Of a stretch of 64,000 bases of DNA, positions 1-11,678 are shown one piece after another. Position 1 is the first letter of the stretch. Every line of letters begins with the position of its first letter. The notes under the pieces were generated by a model, which did not search any database, was not told the origin of the DNA, and saw nothing but the letters and a program-made list of their open reading frames with translations. Origin of the DNA: Cordia subcordata (Eukaryota > Streptophyta > Magnoliopsida > Boraginales > Cordiaceae); contig JAPTOF010000012.1 of NCBI GenBank assembly GCA_028554755.1, positions 762,501 to 826,500 on the forward strand, read 5' to 3'. The position numbers and the translations under genes were made by a program.

Positions 1-490
1 AAAACAAAAAAAATGATCCTGTTGATACATTCCAGTAATTAAACGTTTCACAATTAGTAAATTGGATTTATTGTCATAACCTAGAGTTTCCAACAAAATC
101 GATCTATTTAAACTATGATCATGAGCAAGCGCATGAATGTATTCCTGAAAGATAAGTGGATACAGGCAGTTGTGTTGTTGAATTCACACGATATTGTCAC
201 CCGCACACCCAATTCCTACTCTGGCCAAAAGGCCTTTTGGTTTGGGGCCATCATAATAATAGTAGGTTTGTTAATATCTATTATGCCGTGTTTTCTTTTC
301 TTGGGCTTTTGCCCATTTTCTTTCTGTTATGGGGCCCATTTCACATTAATCTAAAATATAATTGGCAGCACACGGCCCACACCAAATCCCAGCCCATATC
401 TGTCGTCTGTCACGTACCAAAAATACCTGTGAAGGTAACCCTATTATTCCCCCCAACAACGAAATACCAAACCCCTTGTCTGTTCTCAAA
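1..490. other. Upstream flank of HSP90, no gene seen
   Basis: No coding region with recognisable similarity is visible. Short open frames here look like chance ORFs. The 3' part probably holds the distal HSP90 promoter. Confidence 0.5.
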
Positions 491-493
491 ATA

Positions 494-533
494 GAAGGAT
501 CTCGAAACCCTAAAGAAACCCTCCCTATATAAA
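494..533 (+). promoter_or_regulatory. HSP90 core promoter: TATA box and imperfect heat-shock element
   Basis: A TATA box (tatataaa) lies at 526-533, about 140 bp before the HSP90 start codon. At 494-506 the sequence GAAggATCtcGAA resembles the heat-shock element nGAAnnTTCnnGAAn with the central block degenerate. Both are seen in the sequence. Function as a heat-shock-factor site is inferred from position and from the known heat induction of some HSP90 genes. Confidence 0.55.
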
Positions 534-603
534 GCAGCTTATCTCCAATGGTTTACTCCCTGCCTCTTCCGCCATATTTTTCTCTCCTTGCTCTCACGCG
601 CTA

Positions 604-628
604 TCTCTCTCTCTCTCTCTCTCTCTAG
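604..628 (+). repeat. (CT)n microsatellite in HSP90 5'UTR
   Basis: A pure CT run lies between the TATA box and the start codon, so it is probably in the 5' untranslated leader. Pyrimidine-rich CT leaders are common in highly expressed plant genes; any effect here is inference. Confidence 0.8.
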
Positions 629-674
629 AATTTCCTTGTTGCTTTTCGAGTCAACGAAAGAGAGATCCAAAAAA

Positions 675-3600
675 ATGGCGGACACGGAGACGTTTGCTTT
701 CCAAGCAGAGATCAACCAGCTCTTGAGCTTGATCATCAACACTTTCTACAGCAACAAGGAGATTTTTCTTCGTGAACTCATCAGTAACTCTTCTGATGTC
801 AGTGTGTTTTTCTTTTTCTATGTTTTTTTTTACTTTTTATTTTATTAAATGTTTACTTGTTTATTTACTTGTTGCGTGATTGATTGATCTGCTGTGTTTG
901 TCGTCATACGTTTATATTTTCCATTTTTGTGGATAATTTTTTTTTCTTTTTTGGCAAAGTTCGGTCTTATGATTCGCTGAATGTAATTTAAATGGTCGAT
1001 CTGTTATTATGTTTGATGTTTGATGTTTGTATGTATATCTATGTATGCGTGTGTATGTGTGTGGTGGTGTGTATGCTTTTAGATACTCTTCACGTGAGTT
1101 TCTGTGTCAGGCGTGATATATAAATGTAAAATGTGGGCCTTATATAATTTATTTGTGCTAGGTTAATGTGATTGTTTCTTAGGTTCTGTATGAATTGTAA
1201 AAATACATAGCGTACTAATTGATACTGCTGATGAAGATAACATCAAACCGATACAGTAGTAAGCATAGTCTGGTGTGTGGTCTTACTTTTGTTAAGATTG
1301 CTATTTGTATGAATTTGTGTCTTGTCTCTTTATGTGCAGGCTTATTGGTATAAACAAATAAATACCAAATATGTTTGGCCTTGAATTCATTGTTTGATTT
1401 GCATGTCATAATTGAGATTAATTATTTGTATGAATTTGTGTCTTGTCTCTTTATGTGCAGGCTTATTGGTATAAAAAAATAAATACCAAATACGTTTGGC
1501 CTTGAATTCATTGTTTGATTTGCATGTCATAATTGAGATTAATTATATTACTTGCTTTTTTCTGGTGATGATAGATGATTATGTCTGATGCTGTTATCTC
1601 TTGTATTGAGCTTCTGAATTTTGGCCTAATTCTTACTATTGTGTCTTGTGGACGTTTGTGTTTGTATTCAGGCTCTTGATAAGATACGGTTTGAGAGCTT
1701 GACTGACAAGAGCAAGCTTGATGCTCAACCCGAGCTCTTCATTCACATTATTCCTGACAAGACCAGTAACACACTGACTATTGTTGATAGCGGTATTGGT
1801 ATGACGAAGGCTGGTAAGTCAGACTTTTTAAGGTTTCTTATTGCACTCTGTTTTCCATGTACATGAAAATAGGTTTTCTAATTAAGACCATGTCATCTTT
1901 TGAATGTCAGATTTGGTGAACAACCTTGGTACCATTGCAAGGTCTGGAACCAAAGAATTCATGGAGGCCCTTGCCGCTGGTGCTGATGTGAGCATGATTG
2001 GTCAGTTTGGTGTCGGTTTCTACTCGGCTTACTTAGTTGCTGAGAAGGTGGTTGTCACATCTAAGCACAATGATGATGAGCAATATGTGTGGGAATCTCA
2101 AGCTGGTGGATCATTCACTGTGACCAGGGACACTTCTGGTGAGAGTCTTGGCAGAGGTACAAAGATGACCCTCTATCTCAAGGAGGATCAGCTTGAGTAC
2201 CTTGAGGAGCGTAGGTTGAAAGATTTGGTCAAGAAGCACTCAGAATTCATCAGTTACCCAATCTCATTGTGGGTTGAGAAGACCACTGAGAAGGAAATTT
2301 CTGATGACGAGGATGACGAGGAAGAGAAGAAGGAAGAGGAAGGAAAGGTGGAAGAGGTTGACGAGGAGAAGGAGAAGGCAGAGAAGAAAAAGAAGAAGAT
2401 CAAGGAAGTGTCTCATGAGTGGTCGTTGGTGAACAAACAGAAGCCAATCTGGTTGAGGAAGCCTGAGGAGATCACCAAGGAAGAGTATGCTGCATTCTAC
2501 AAGAGTCTTACGAATGACTGGGAGGAACACTTGGCTGTTAAGCACTTCTCTGTCGAGGGCCAGCTGGAATTTAAGGCTATTCTCTTTGTTCCAAAGAGGG
2601 CTCCTTTTGACCTCTTCGACACAAAGAAGAAGCCCAACAACATCAAGCTTTATGTTCGTCGAGTGTTCATAATGGACAACTGTGAGGAGTTGATTCCTGA
2701 ATATTTGAGCTTCGTTAAGGGTATTGTTGACTCTGAAGACCTTCCTCTGAACATCTCTAGAGAAATGTTGCAGCAGAACAAGATCTTGAAGGTCATCCGC
2801 AAGAACTTGGTGAAGAAGTGCATTGAGCTCTTCTTTGAAATTGCTGAGAACAAGGAAGACTACAACAAGTTCTACGAGGCTTTCTCAAAGAACCTCAAGC
2901 TAGGTATCCACGAGGATTCCCAGAACAGATCTAAGATTGCTGAGTTGTTGCGCTTCCACTCCACCAGGAGCGGTGATGAAATGACCAGCTTAAAGGACTA
3001 CGTGACCAGGATGAAGGAAGGCCAGAATGATATTTATTACATTACTGGTGAGAGCAAGAAGGCTGTCGAGAACTCTCCCTTCCTTGAGAAGCTGAAGAAG
3101 AAGGGTTACGAAGTCCTTTTCATGGTTGATGCTATTGATGAATACGCTATTGGTCAGCTGAAGGAATTTGAGGGGAAGAAGCTGGTGTCTGCTACCAAGG
3201 AAGGTCTCAAGCTTGAAGAGAGTGAAGATGAGAAAAAAAAGAAGGAAGAATTGAAGGAGAAGTTCGAAGATCTGTGCAAGGTTATTAAGGATGTTCTTGG
3301 CGACAAGGTCGAGAAGGTGGTTGTCTCTGACCGTGTAGTCGACTCTCCCTGCTGTTTGGTGACCGGAGAATACGGCTGGACTGCCAACATGGAGAGAATC
3401 ATGAAGGCTCAGGCCCTGAGGGACTCGAGCATGGCTGGATACATGTCCAGCAAAAAGACCATGGAAATCAACCCCGAGAACCCCATCATGGAGGAGCTGA
3501 GGAAGAGGGCGGAGACCGACAAGAACGACAAATCAGTGAAGGACTTGGTTCTCTTGCTGTTCGAGACTTCTCTCCTGACTTCTGGATTCAGCCTTGATGA

Positions 3601-3748
3601 CCCCAACACCTTCGGCAACAGGATCCACAGGATGCTGAAACTTGGCCTGAGCATTGACGAGGACGCTGGCGATGCTGACGTAGACATGCCCCCATTGGAG
3701 GACGCTGATGCCGATGCTGAGGGAAGCAAGATGGAGGAAGTTGATTAA
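675..3748 (+). CDS. HSP90: Cytosolic heat shock protein 90 (HSP90/HSP81 type)
   Basis: ATP-dependent molecular chaperone that folds and matures signalling clients such as kinases and immune receptors in the cytosol. Coding exons: 675-797, 1672-1813 and 1911-3748, with introns of 874 and 97 bp, both GT-AG. They join to 2103 nt, 700 residues, the usual cytosolic length. Visible: an N-terminal GHKL ATPase domain with the ELISNSSD motif (about residues 34-41), the DSGIGMT loop, GTIARSGT and the [11 protein letters not shown] lid; an acidic/basic charged linker around residues 210-260; the middle-domain [11 protein letters not shown] motif; and a C-terminal MEEVD, which docks TPR co-chaperones and marks the cytosolic rather than organellar class. 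Only two introns fits the Arabidopsis HSP90.2-.4 type. The start is the first ATG of the leader and gives the canonical [10 protein letters not shown]. Intact. Tail-to-tail with the CBL gene. Confidence 0.97.
1302..1546 (+). repeat. 121-bp tandem duplication inside HSP90 intron 1
   Basis: Two head-to-tail copies (1302-1422 and 1423-1543, the match continuing to 1546) differ at only two positions. Each copy carries a pyrimidine-rich stretch ending in tgcag|gct, a decoy 3' splice site upstream of the real acceptor at 1670-1671. Confidence 0.9.
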
Positions 3749-4364
3749 AAGAACTCCTCCGGGATTCTCTATATTTTTAGTAGCCCCTTCTATATCTGTT
3801 TTGCGCTAGTGATTGGAACAATTTTCATTTTACGAGTTCTTGCTGCTTTTTTACTTTGACAATGGTAGCTCTTATCATGGACTTGAGACATGAATACTTA
3901 TTTGCCTATCTCTTTGCTCACAGCATTACTAGTTTTTCAGGAGAAGTAGTCTCCCTAATTAATTAAAGTGGCTTTGAATGCTCAACAACAAAAGATATAG
4001 TGACTGTTTAAGTTTAATTATTGTTCAACGTTTTAGTTTCTTTAATTATTTTGCTCAACGGAAGAACTGTAAAAAGTAGCAAAACAACTATGCGAAGAAA
4101 AAGGAGGCAAAATAAATAGCAGAATAAGACTATATACTCGAATAAAAGCTAAACTGTATAACAAATAGCAGAATTTTAAAGAAACAATGGTAGCTCCAAT
4201 CCTCGGTCAAAATACAAGTATCACTCCAAAATAATAAACAAAGAAAGGAACAAAGAAATAAATAAAAACATAAACAATATCTTGCCGGGATGATTATAAA
4301 TGAGATGGCAGCATCTCTCGAGAAACAATACCAATTCATAGAACACCAGAGCAGCTCGCTCAAA
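3749..4364. other. Convergent 3' regions of HSP90 and CBL genes
   Basis: No gene is seen. This 616-bp stretch lies between the two stop codons and should hold the HSP90 3'UTR on the left and the CBL 3'UTR on the right. No poly(A) signal can be assigned with certainty. Confidence 0.5.
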
Positions 4365-7300
4365 TCAGGTATCTTCAACTCTCGAGTGAAAGACAAAGCT
4401 CGGGAATGTTGTGGTGATGTCCCTGATCAGAAAGGTAGATATATTAGGATTTGAATTTCTCACTCACAATGCAATTCCAGATCTGTATGGAATGAGCTTG
4501 AACATAAGTTAATAACAGAAAAGAGTGCTTTTTCTTTTGATAATGCAAAATAAGGAAAAAACATAAGAAGGCGCCTAGATGAACATGCTCCTAATGTTTG
4601 ACTGCCAGGCACATCGTGCTTCCAATTCATGATTGACGAATTTATAATTCAGAGGGTTTTGGTACAGCTCTGATGGCAAAGGTCTAAAATGTCAGATTAA
4701 CGCACGTTAAGGTTCATTAAAAGTTTAAACTCAGTTGTCGATGATCGAACAGTTTCTGATGTATTACTATCAAGCAAAAGCTGAAAAGATAGATGCTAAT
4801 TTAACACATGATATTATGTTGCACTTACTTGAGATATTGCAGATTCATATTCTTCAAAAGTGATGGATGTCGTAAAACAAGACTCCTCCATTCTTCCTTG
4901 TCAATTTTCCCGTCATGTTTTGTATCTGCTTCCTCAAAAGTCTGGAAGTAAAAATTGGAAAATGTTAGAGCATCACAAACGTTTTACGCCAATCTTCTCC
5001 ATGTGTTGGGAAGTGGGATATTGACTTCATGCAACTACTTTCTCAGCAACAGGCGATTAGTTCATTAAGTCGAATAACATAGAAGAGCAGGTGAGCTCTT
5101 CACAAAAAGAAGCGGGTATATGAACAAGATCAAGTTAGTACCTTGTCAATAATACTCTCAATAACATCATCTGAGAGGTTCATGCCGGATTCAGCAAGAG
5201 TAGCAACTACCATTTGCTTCACCTGCATATGAGAAGTCAATGAAATTAAAAGCATATCAAAGCCAGAGAGCCAATATGCTTGACAAAATCTGAATGAATT
5301 ATATGTTACTTCTAGACTGCATTTCTCAATTTCTTAAGCAAAGTAACCCATAAAAAATTGCAATCAGCTAGTGAATGCTGAGTTTCAAATGCAACTTCTA
5401 CCCAACTAACTCTGAAAAGATTTCGGAAGTTATCTCTATATTTGTAATACAAACAACTAGATTAGCCACAAGCAAATGTGTCTACTCCTCCATCGTAAAT
5501 GTTAACTTTGGCAAGTTTTGGTCTGACAGATATTTTGGGAGGATTAACATTTGCATTAATTTGTCAGACATTTTGAAACAATAAACTTTTTCATAGAATT
5601 GTATTTTCTACGCAACTATGTGTAATAGCATGGAAAAGAAAATTGGTAAAAACCTAATCCAACTTGAAAGCAGTGGTACATCGACACTACTAAAAATAAC
5701 TTGATGGAAAAGTAATCCTGCCAGAGCAATACTTTGTAATTTCAGATTTCCAAATCCAACTTCCTTGAGTCCTACATTTGTTTTACTGAGATAGAATGGA
5801 TTACCTCTTGCCTCTCAATGAACCCTTGTTGCTTAAGGTCATAGAGTTGAAAGGAAACTGCAGATCATTGACAACAATATTTAAACATCTAAGTAGAAAT
5901 ATAGAATTGTTATCAATTTGAACATTAAGATAACTGAATATACATTCAATCTTGTCATCAATAGGAGCATTTGGATGGAAGACAGAAAGTGCTCGAGCAA
6001 ACTCCTCAAAACCCAAGAGTCCAGTATGCTTTGTGTCAAATAAATCAAATACCTGCAAGTAACAAACGTAGTGGAAGAAAAAGCATAAGAAGCTTTCTGC
6101 CGAGTTGGAATTTCACCAGACATACACAATCCACACTTTGTATTCAGTATGACAAAATCCAAAGTTTCTCTCTGCTATAGCTAAAATAACCATACATTTC
6201 CATATGCATGGAAAGATTACCATCAACCGTACGCTGATATCTTATGTGAACAATCCAGTAAATACTACAAAAACCGGAAAATTGAAAGATGGTAAAGAGA
6301 AAATACCCGATCTGCAAATAAGCTCTCCTTTTTGTTTGTCTTAAATAAGGCTAATTGAAATTCTTCCTGCAAGACAGTATTGAAATATGTAAAGAGAATA
6401 TCATTGCCCAATTCTGAAAGGATGAATTGCATTTAAATGGGAGAGGTATCGTGAGTAAAAAACATTATTCTTTTTGAGGTATCGTGAGTAAAAAACATTA
6501 TTCTTTTTTCTTTTTCAATATATAACTAGAATTAACTCGCTTCAATAAGAAATAAATTGTTTAGGGATGTATGCTGACCTTGTTGATTAATCCATCATCA
6601 ATCACAGCACTGCTGATCTTCTTGAATAACTCATATAGTGCTTCAATTTCACTCACACTAACTGCAACCAAAAGACAAATAGTTTAGTAGATGATTACTT
6701 GGTATATTGCCAAGCAAGAGATGATAAAGGTACAATTGGTACTGATATCATGTAGTCTAGCAGGTCAAGTGAAAATGCTTACAGAGTTTCATTTGATAGC
6801 TTTTAATACTATATATCACTTTCTAAGCAGCTTGTTGTGATTCTTTGAAAAGGAAAGGAACAAACTCAATACCTAGTATAACATTGCAGTGTTCTGACTA
6901 AATATCCTGACCCTTCGGTGAGACAATTCAAATTGTCAGATGTCATGCACATTGCTATGTACCACGTTCTAAATTGGTAGCATCACTTTAAAACTCACTA
7001 TGGGCTTAAATCCTGGAAAATGGGGTCCCACTATGTGTAATAATATGTAGTAAGATTTGTTTAAGCTGAAAATATACAGTCAACAACAGATAGGTTCCCA
7101 AAAAAGAAGGGCAAAAAAAGGTATACAAAAGCCACCACCTAAAACAGAAATAAGAAAAGTAAATCTTGAAACCAGACTCATTTAAGAATTATGTTCACAG
7201 CTCAAAAGTCTCATACTCTTCTTCTTCATTAGACAGAAGAAGATGAAATGATCATGAAGGAAGCTAATAACTTACACACAGTTTCTCTTGCAAGAATTTC

Positions 7301-7399
7301 CGGATCATCAAGGCCCCTTGACTGGTTATATAAATCAAGATCACAACACCGCAGCAGGGGAGCACATAAATGCTTGATCCCCTCTATGCACTGCAACAT
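4365..7399 (-). CDS. CBL3: Calcineurin B-like calcium sensor, CBL2/CBL3 type
   Basis: Ca2+ sensor that binds and activates CIPK kinases; CBL2/CBL3 act at the tonoplast in ion homeostasis. Coding exons in transcript order: 7276-7399, 6579-6661, 6307-6366, 5944-6052, 5805-5857, 5142-5222, 4829-4941, 4365-4422, all GT-AG. They join to 681 nt, 226 residues, the exact CBL2/CBL3 length. Visible: four EF-hand segments ([56 protein letters not shown]) and the C-terminal TTTFPSF motif whose Ser is the usual CIPK phosphosite. The N-terminus starts MLQC with Cys at 4, 12, 18 and 19, matching the S-acylated tonoplast-targeting segment. It has no MGC myristoylation motif, which excludes the CBL1/CBL9 class. 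CBL2 versus CBL3 cannot be separated by eye. Confidence 0.95.
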
Positions 7400-9440
7400 G
7401 GTATTTCCAGCAAATCAAAATGCTCCATACCTGTTTAAGACAAAAAAGTTGTGGAAACCTCAACAAGTTGATCCACTAAACGGGAGGCAAGCAAACAGAC
7501 AAAGTGGACTAACCTATTGACCATTCTCTGCAGCTTCTTATCTTAACACTAAAATCTGAAGATCTAAACAACCAAAACTGTGCCTGCAAATATGAACAAA
7601 GTGGAGATGTATGTCAGGATCTATTACAACCAAGAATTTCGAGAGCCAGGAAAATGTCTAATGATGAAAGTCCATCGATTTATGCATTGCCACGTTTCTT
7701 CAATGGGAAGTTATAGATTACATACATTTTTCAATTTGACCTACGGAAACAACCCACTTCTTTTCCATAATATTCTTGTATCTATGTGACTGTAAGAGGG
7801 TCCAATTTTTGTATAGACAGGTACCTACCCATCTAGAAGTAAAAGACTCTGCAACGTGTAGCATAGCAGACAAGTAGACCAGAAGAATCATGGTTACAAT
7901 ATATGAGAAACCAATGATTTCTATGGATCCTCATGATTATCCAGAGGGCTTGAATCACCCCCCACCAATGCCAGATGTTGTATTCTAATAGCTAATAATA
8001 TATGGCAAAGCCAGTAGGCAGTGGTATGGCAAATTCCTGTTCCCCCTCCCTCTGAAGGCTCTGGACTGTGGTCTTATCTTAATCAATTATGTGAAGAGTT
8101 CATCTCTCTTAAAGAGAATATGATGATGGTGCAACTCAGCTTAGCAACAGAATTCAAAGACCAATGTGAAAGTTGCAACACTGAACAGCAACAGAATTCA
8201 AAGACCAATGTGAAAGTTGCACTGAGTGATAGCTGCCTCTAAGTTTTAAATAATAGAGCAATGATCAAAGGTATTTCTTTGTAGCTAGGTAGTAAGACGC
8301 AAGCATGTCTGAATCATCAAGTAATGGCAGCTGCACTTAGTAAGCAGTACCACAACCTAAGCTTGTTCTACCTAATCAGAAGGATAACATACACAAGATG
8401 CACAATCTCAACCAACTGTATGCATCAGCTTGGAAAATACTATTTACAGCCAAAAATTTCATTGAGAACAATCCTATTTTGCAAGATGATAAGATCAAAA
8501 CCAAAATCTTTTATTTCTGTCTTTCTTTCTTTTTCCAAGCACGCCATACAAAAGCCAAAATTTTAATTATTTAGAAGAAACAAGCTCACTCTAATCTATA
8601 GTCTATACTAAGCCATCAATCTTAAGTCATCAAAAGACTGCATCTTCACATTAGTTTGAAACAGATTAACTTCAATAAAATTTCTGTTCAACAATCAATC
8701 ACAATTAAGCAGCAATCTGCACTACAACTAAGAGAGATTCAACCTTTTTCACTCAATTGCTTGAATTCTTTAGAAGCTTCTACAAATTAAAATCAAGCAA
8801 GAAACAATTAAACCCAATTAGCGAAACGATTCGACAAAATTCAATTTTTTTTACTCAATCGGCATATTTTTCTCGAACCTTGTACAAATTAAAATTAATG
8901 AAGAGGCCAACAAAACACCGATTAGTCAACAAAACTCGAACAAAAAATTCAATCTTTCTACTGAAACAGAGAACTTTTCCTCTTCCAGAAACTTTGTGGA
9001 AATAAAAACTAGAAAAAAGAAATCCTCTTTGTCGTTATCGTTTGATCAAAACTAGTTAAAATTATTCAGAAACCTCAATTAGCTCAGAGAGATATCAGAT
9101 ATCAAAGTCAAACAATCCGATTCAAAATTCATTCGCAATAAGAATCATATAAGTAACAATAACAGCAAATCACGAATCAAAATCACGCGAGAGATCCATT
9201 AAAATCTCCAAATCAATTGTTTCCACGTGTTTAAATATCATTACATCGAATAACAAAAACGAGATAAAATTTATTCAAGAAAGAAAAAAATTTCTAAAAT
9301 AAATTTGCATCTTTCGAACCAATCATGATAGCGTTTGATGAGAACGTTCACCTTTAGAGAGAGAGAGAGAGAGAGAACGAAGCTCACACCAGTGCTGCTG
9401 TACTTCTCAATTCTGATGTGTTTTTCTTTTCGGAAGAAGA
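7400..9440 (-). other. Probable CBL 5'UTR with a leader intron of about 1.9 kb
   Basis: On the minus strand a GA/CT-rich leader (9353-9440) ends in ctaaag followed by gtgaacg, a plausible donor near 9352. A plausible acceptor (ttaaacag) lies about 30 bp upstream of the start codon. Long leader introns are common in plant genes. Nothing between shows coding similarity. The splice is inferred. Confidence 0.5.
9357..9376 (-). repeat. (GA)n microsatellite in CBL leader
   Basis: A pure GA run on the plus strand, CT on the transcribed strand, in the presumed 5'UTR exon of the CBL gene. It mirrors the CT leader of the neighbouring HSP90 gene. Confidence 0.75.
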
Positions 9441-10557
9441 GAGAGAGAGTGAGGTGTTTTAATTAATATATTTTATCTTTCTGCATATTTTTTTTTTTAA
9501 GGTTAATAAAAGGAGAATTCTTTTTCACCTAGTCAGAGGTCGTTTAATTAGGCGGGAGAATCTTCTTACAATCGAAGAATCTTTTTCCACGCAGTGAGGC
9601 GCTAACTAAGCGGGAGAATCTGTAGTCGCGGATTCGATCCCGCGTTGTCGATATTCTACTATCGTCGACCAATTACCAACTCACCTATGTCTTGAGGGTT
9701 TTCTGCATTTTTTTTTTTTTCATTTTTATCTATTCTATTTGAAAGGTAACTCAATGTTACAAGTTCTTTTTGTCGCAGGAAGTGTCGCCGAGACTACTGC
9801 CATGGTTAATGTATATCTTGTTATTATACACAAAAAAATTTTATGTTTGAAAAAGAAAAGAATTATGAGTTATTTTAATTTATTTTCCTTTCAACTTTTT
9901 ATTTCTTTTATTTGATCGGTAACTCACGTACATATAAAATATGTTCAAGAAGAAAAAGGTACGAGTCGTTTATAATTTAATTTTCCTTCTGCTTTATACT
10001 TCTTTTATTTGATCCATAACTCACGTTACAAGTTCCTTTAATAGTAGGAAGTATTGTCAACATGGCTAGCATCGTTTAATGTGTATCTTCTGATGTATAC
10101 ATTTTTTATGCTCAAGACGAAAAAATTATGAGCCCTTTATAATTTATAAAATATTTAAATTGGTCATCTTTGTCTAATACTAATTGAAAATTCATCAACA
10201 TTATTGTCTTGTGATGACGAATATACATGTGTATATATAATAAAATAAAATATTGACTTTCCCTCCTAAGAAAGATTTTTTCCTGCTATTTTATTTGTCT
10301 TTGCAATTAGGGGAGTTGGGAATAAAGACGAAGGTGCAGTCATATCAGGCTAAACACAATTTTTTTGGATTATTTGAAACCAAAATTAATGCCATTATCA
10401 TGGATTGAAAAAGACACTAGTGGCTCCCTTTGAAAATTTTTCTTTGGCTTCTTCTCACTTAACAAAGATCTTGTACAGTTTATACACTCCGTAAAAATCA
10501 CAACCCTGCCAAAGTAAAATTTCACTTGCCAGAGTGTTACAAATAATGCTTAGGGAC
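9441..10557. other. Intergenic DNA with diverged internal duplication
   Basis: No gene is seen. A block near 9735-9860 (ggtaactcaatgttacaag... ggaagtgtcgcc) recurs in diverged form near 10005-10145 (cataactcacgttacaag... ggaagtattgtc). The short motif gcgggagaatct occurs twice at about 9550-9625, next to a tRNA B-box-like string (ggattcgatcc) and followed by a poly-T run, so a degraded SINE is possible but not supported enough to call. Confidence 0.4.
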
Positions 10558-10566
10558 CTGGACTAC
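10558..10566 (+). repeat. Left target-site duplication of Mutator-like element
   Basis: ctggactac here matches ctggaccac at 17690-17698 with one transition. Nine base pairs is the diagnostic Mutator target duplication length. Confidence 0.75.
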
Positions 10567-10680
10567 GGATTTTTTTTTAAACTCAAAATTTAAAATGTTA
10601 AATAAAATTAATCCCATTTGTAAAGTATTTTGAAAAACAATCCAATTTGGTTCCGAAAATGCGTGGGGCCCATTTCTGGA
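10567..10680 (+). repeat. Left terminal inverted repeat of MULE
   Basis: Pairs with the right end at about 17575-17689. The tips are ggattttttt (left) and gggagtttttt (right, reverse complement). The repeats are long and divergent, as in old Mutator-like elements. Confidence 0.75.
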
Positions 10681-10682
10681 AA

Positions 10683-10865
10683 ACGGCCGTATTCCATAAG
10701 TTCGCTAACCCCATCAATTTCCCTCATTCCCCTCCAACCCCATACACGATTTTCTTTTGTTTTCTCTTATTGGAACGCGGCCACATTTCATAAATTCGGT
10801 AACCCCATCAATTTCCCTCATTCTCCCCCAACCCCACACACGATTTTCTTTTGTTTTCGGTCATT
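10683..10865 (+). repeat. Subterminal tandem duplication, about 85 bp x 2
   Basis: Two adjacent copies contain caaatttccctcatt-like strings with aaccccatcaatttccctca and cacgattttcttttgtttt shared, differing at a few positions. They lie just inside the left end of the MULE and are not coding. Confidence 0.7.
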
Positions 10866-11135
10866 CCCTCACACTAAATTTTTAATTTTCCAGCGTCATT
10901 GCGAGGATATAGCCTTGATCTTGTAAGTTATTTTAACTTTATGTTGTTTTTTGCAATTGTATTTAACGTTTTAAGTTATGAAGTTTGTTTTTAGATTGTG
11001 TAATTTTTTTTAATAGTTAATTTTAGTTTGTGTTAATTTGAATTTTAATTTTTGTTAGAATTGTAGATTAGAATTTTAGTTTGTGTTAATTTGTATTTTA
11101 ATTTTAATTATTGTTAAAAAATATAGCATGATTAT

Positions 11136-11610
11136 TAGAAATAGAATTAATATTATTATTATTATTATTATTAATATTATTATTAGTATGATCATTATCA
11201 TTATTATTAATGTTATTATTACTATATGAATAGTATTAATAATAAATGTTATCATTATTATTATTATTATTATTAAGATTATCATTATTATTAACAATAT
11301 TATTATTTTTATGACAGCCATGTTATATGTTAGATGTTATTATTAATTTAATTAATACTATTATTGATATTATTATGATGATGATGATGATGATGACGAC
11401 GACGACGATGGATAATTATGTTATATGTTAGAGGCTATTATTAATTTTATTATTACTATTATTGATATTATTATCATTATTTATTATTGTGATGATGATG
11501 ACGATGATGGATGATTAATATTATCTTTGTGTTATTATCATTATTATTAATACTATCATTGATATTATTATTGATAATATTAGCGTTATCATTATTATTA
11601 TTTGATAAAA
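11136..11610. repeat. Interrupted (ATT)n/(GAT)n trinucleotide-rich tract
   Basis: Long runs of att/tta with islands of gat and gac (for example 11377-11411) fill this part of the MULE. An isoleucine-rich minus-strand open frame across it is an artefact of the repeat. Confidence 0.85.
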
Positions 11611-11678
11611 TTAGAGATTTAATGTTTATAGTGAAGCAGTAATACTTAGTTAATCGTTATTATTATTTTTTATTTTAG

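Noticed and set aside
115..494. Two overlapping plus-strand open frames upstream of HSP90
   Set aside because: Low-complexity hydrophobic or basic composition, no domain, and adjacent to the HSP90 promoter; chance ORFs.
9550..9720. SINE candidate with B-box-like ggattcgatcc and poly-T
   Set aside because: No convincing A box, no target duplication and the B box is imperfect; left as a remark in the intergenic entry.
11076..11321. Minus-strand isoleucine-rich open frame
   Set aside because: It is the translation of an ATT repeat, not a gene.
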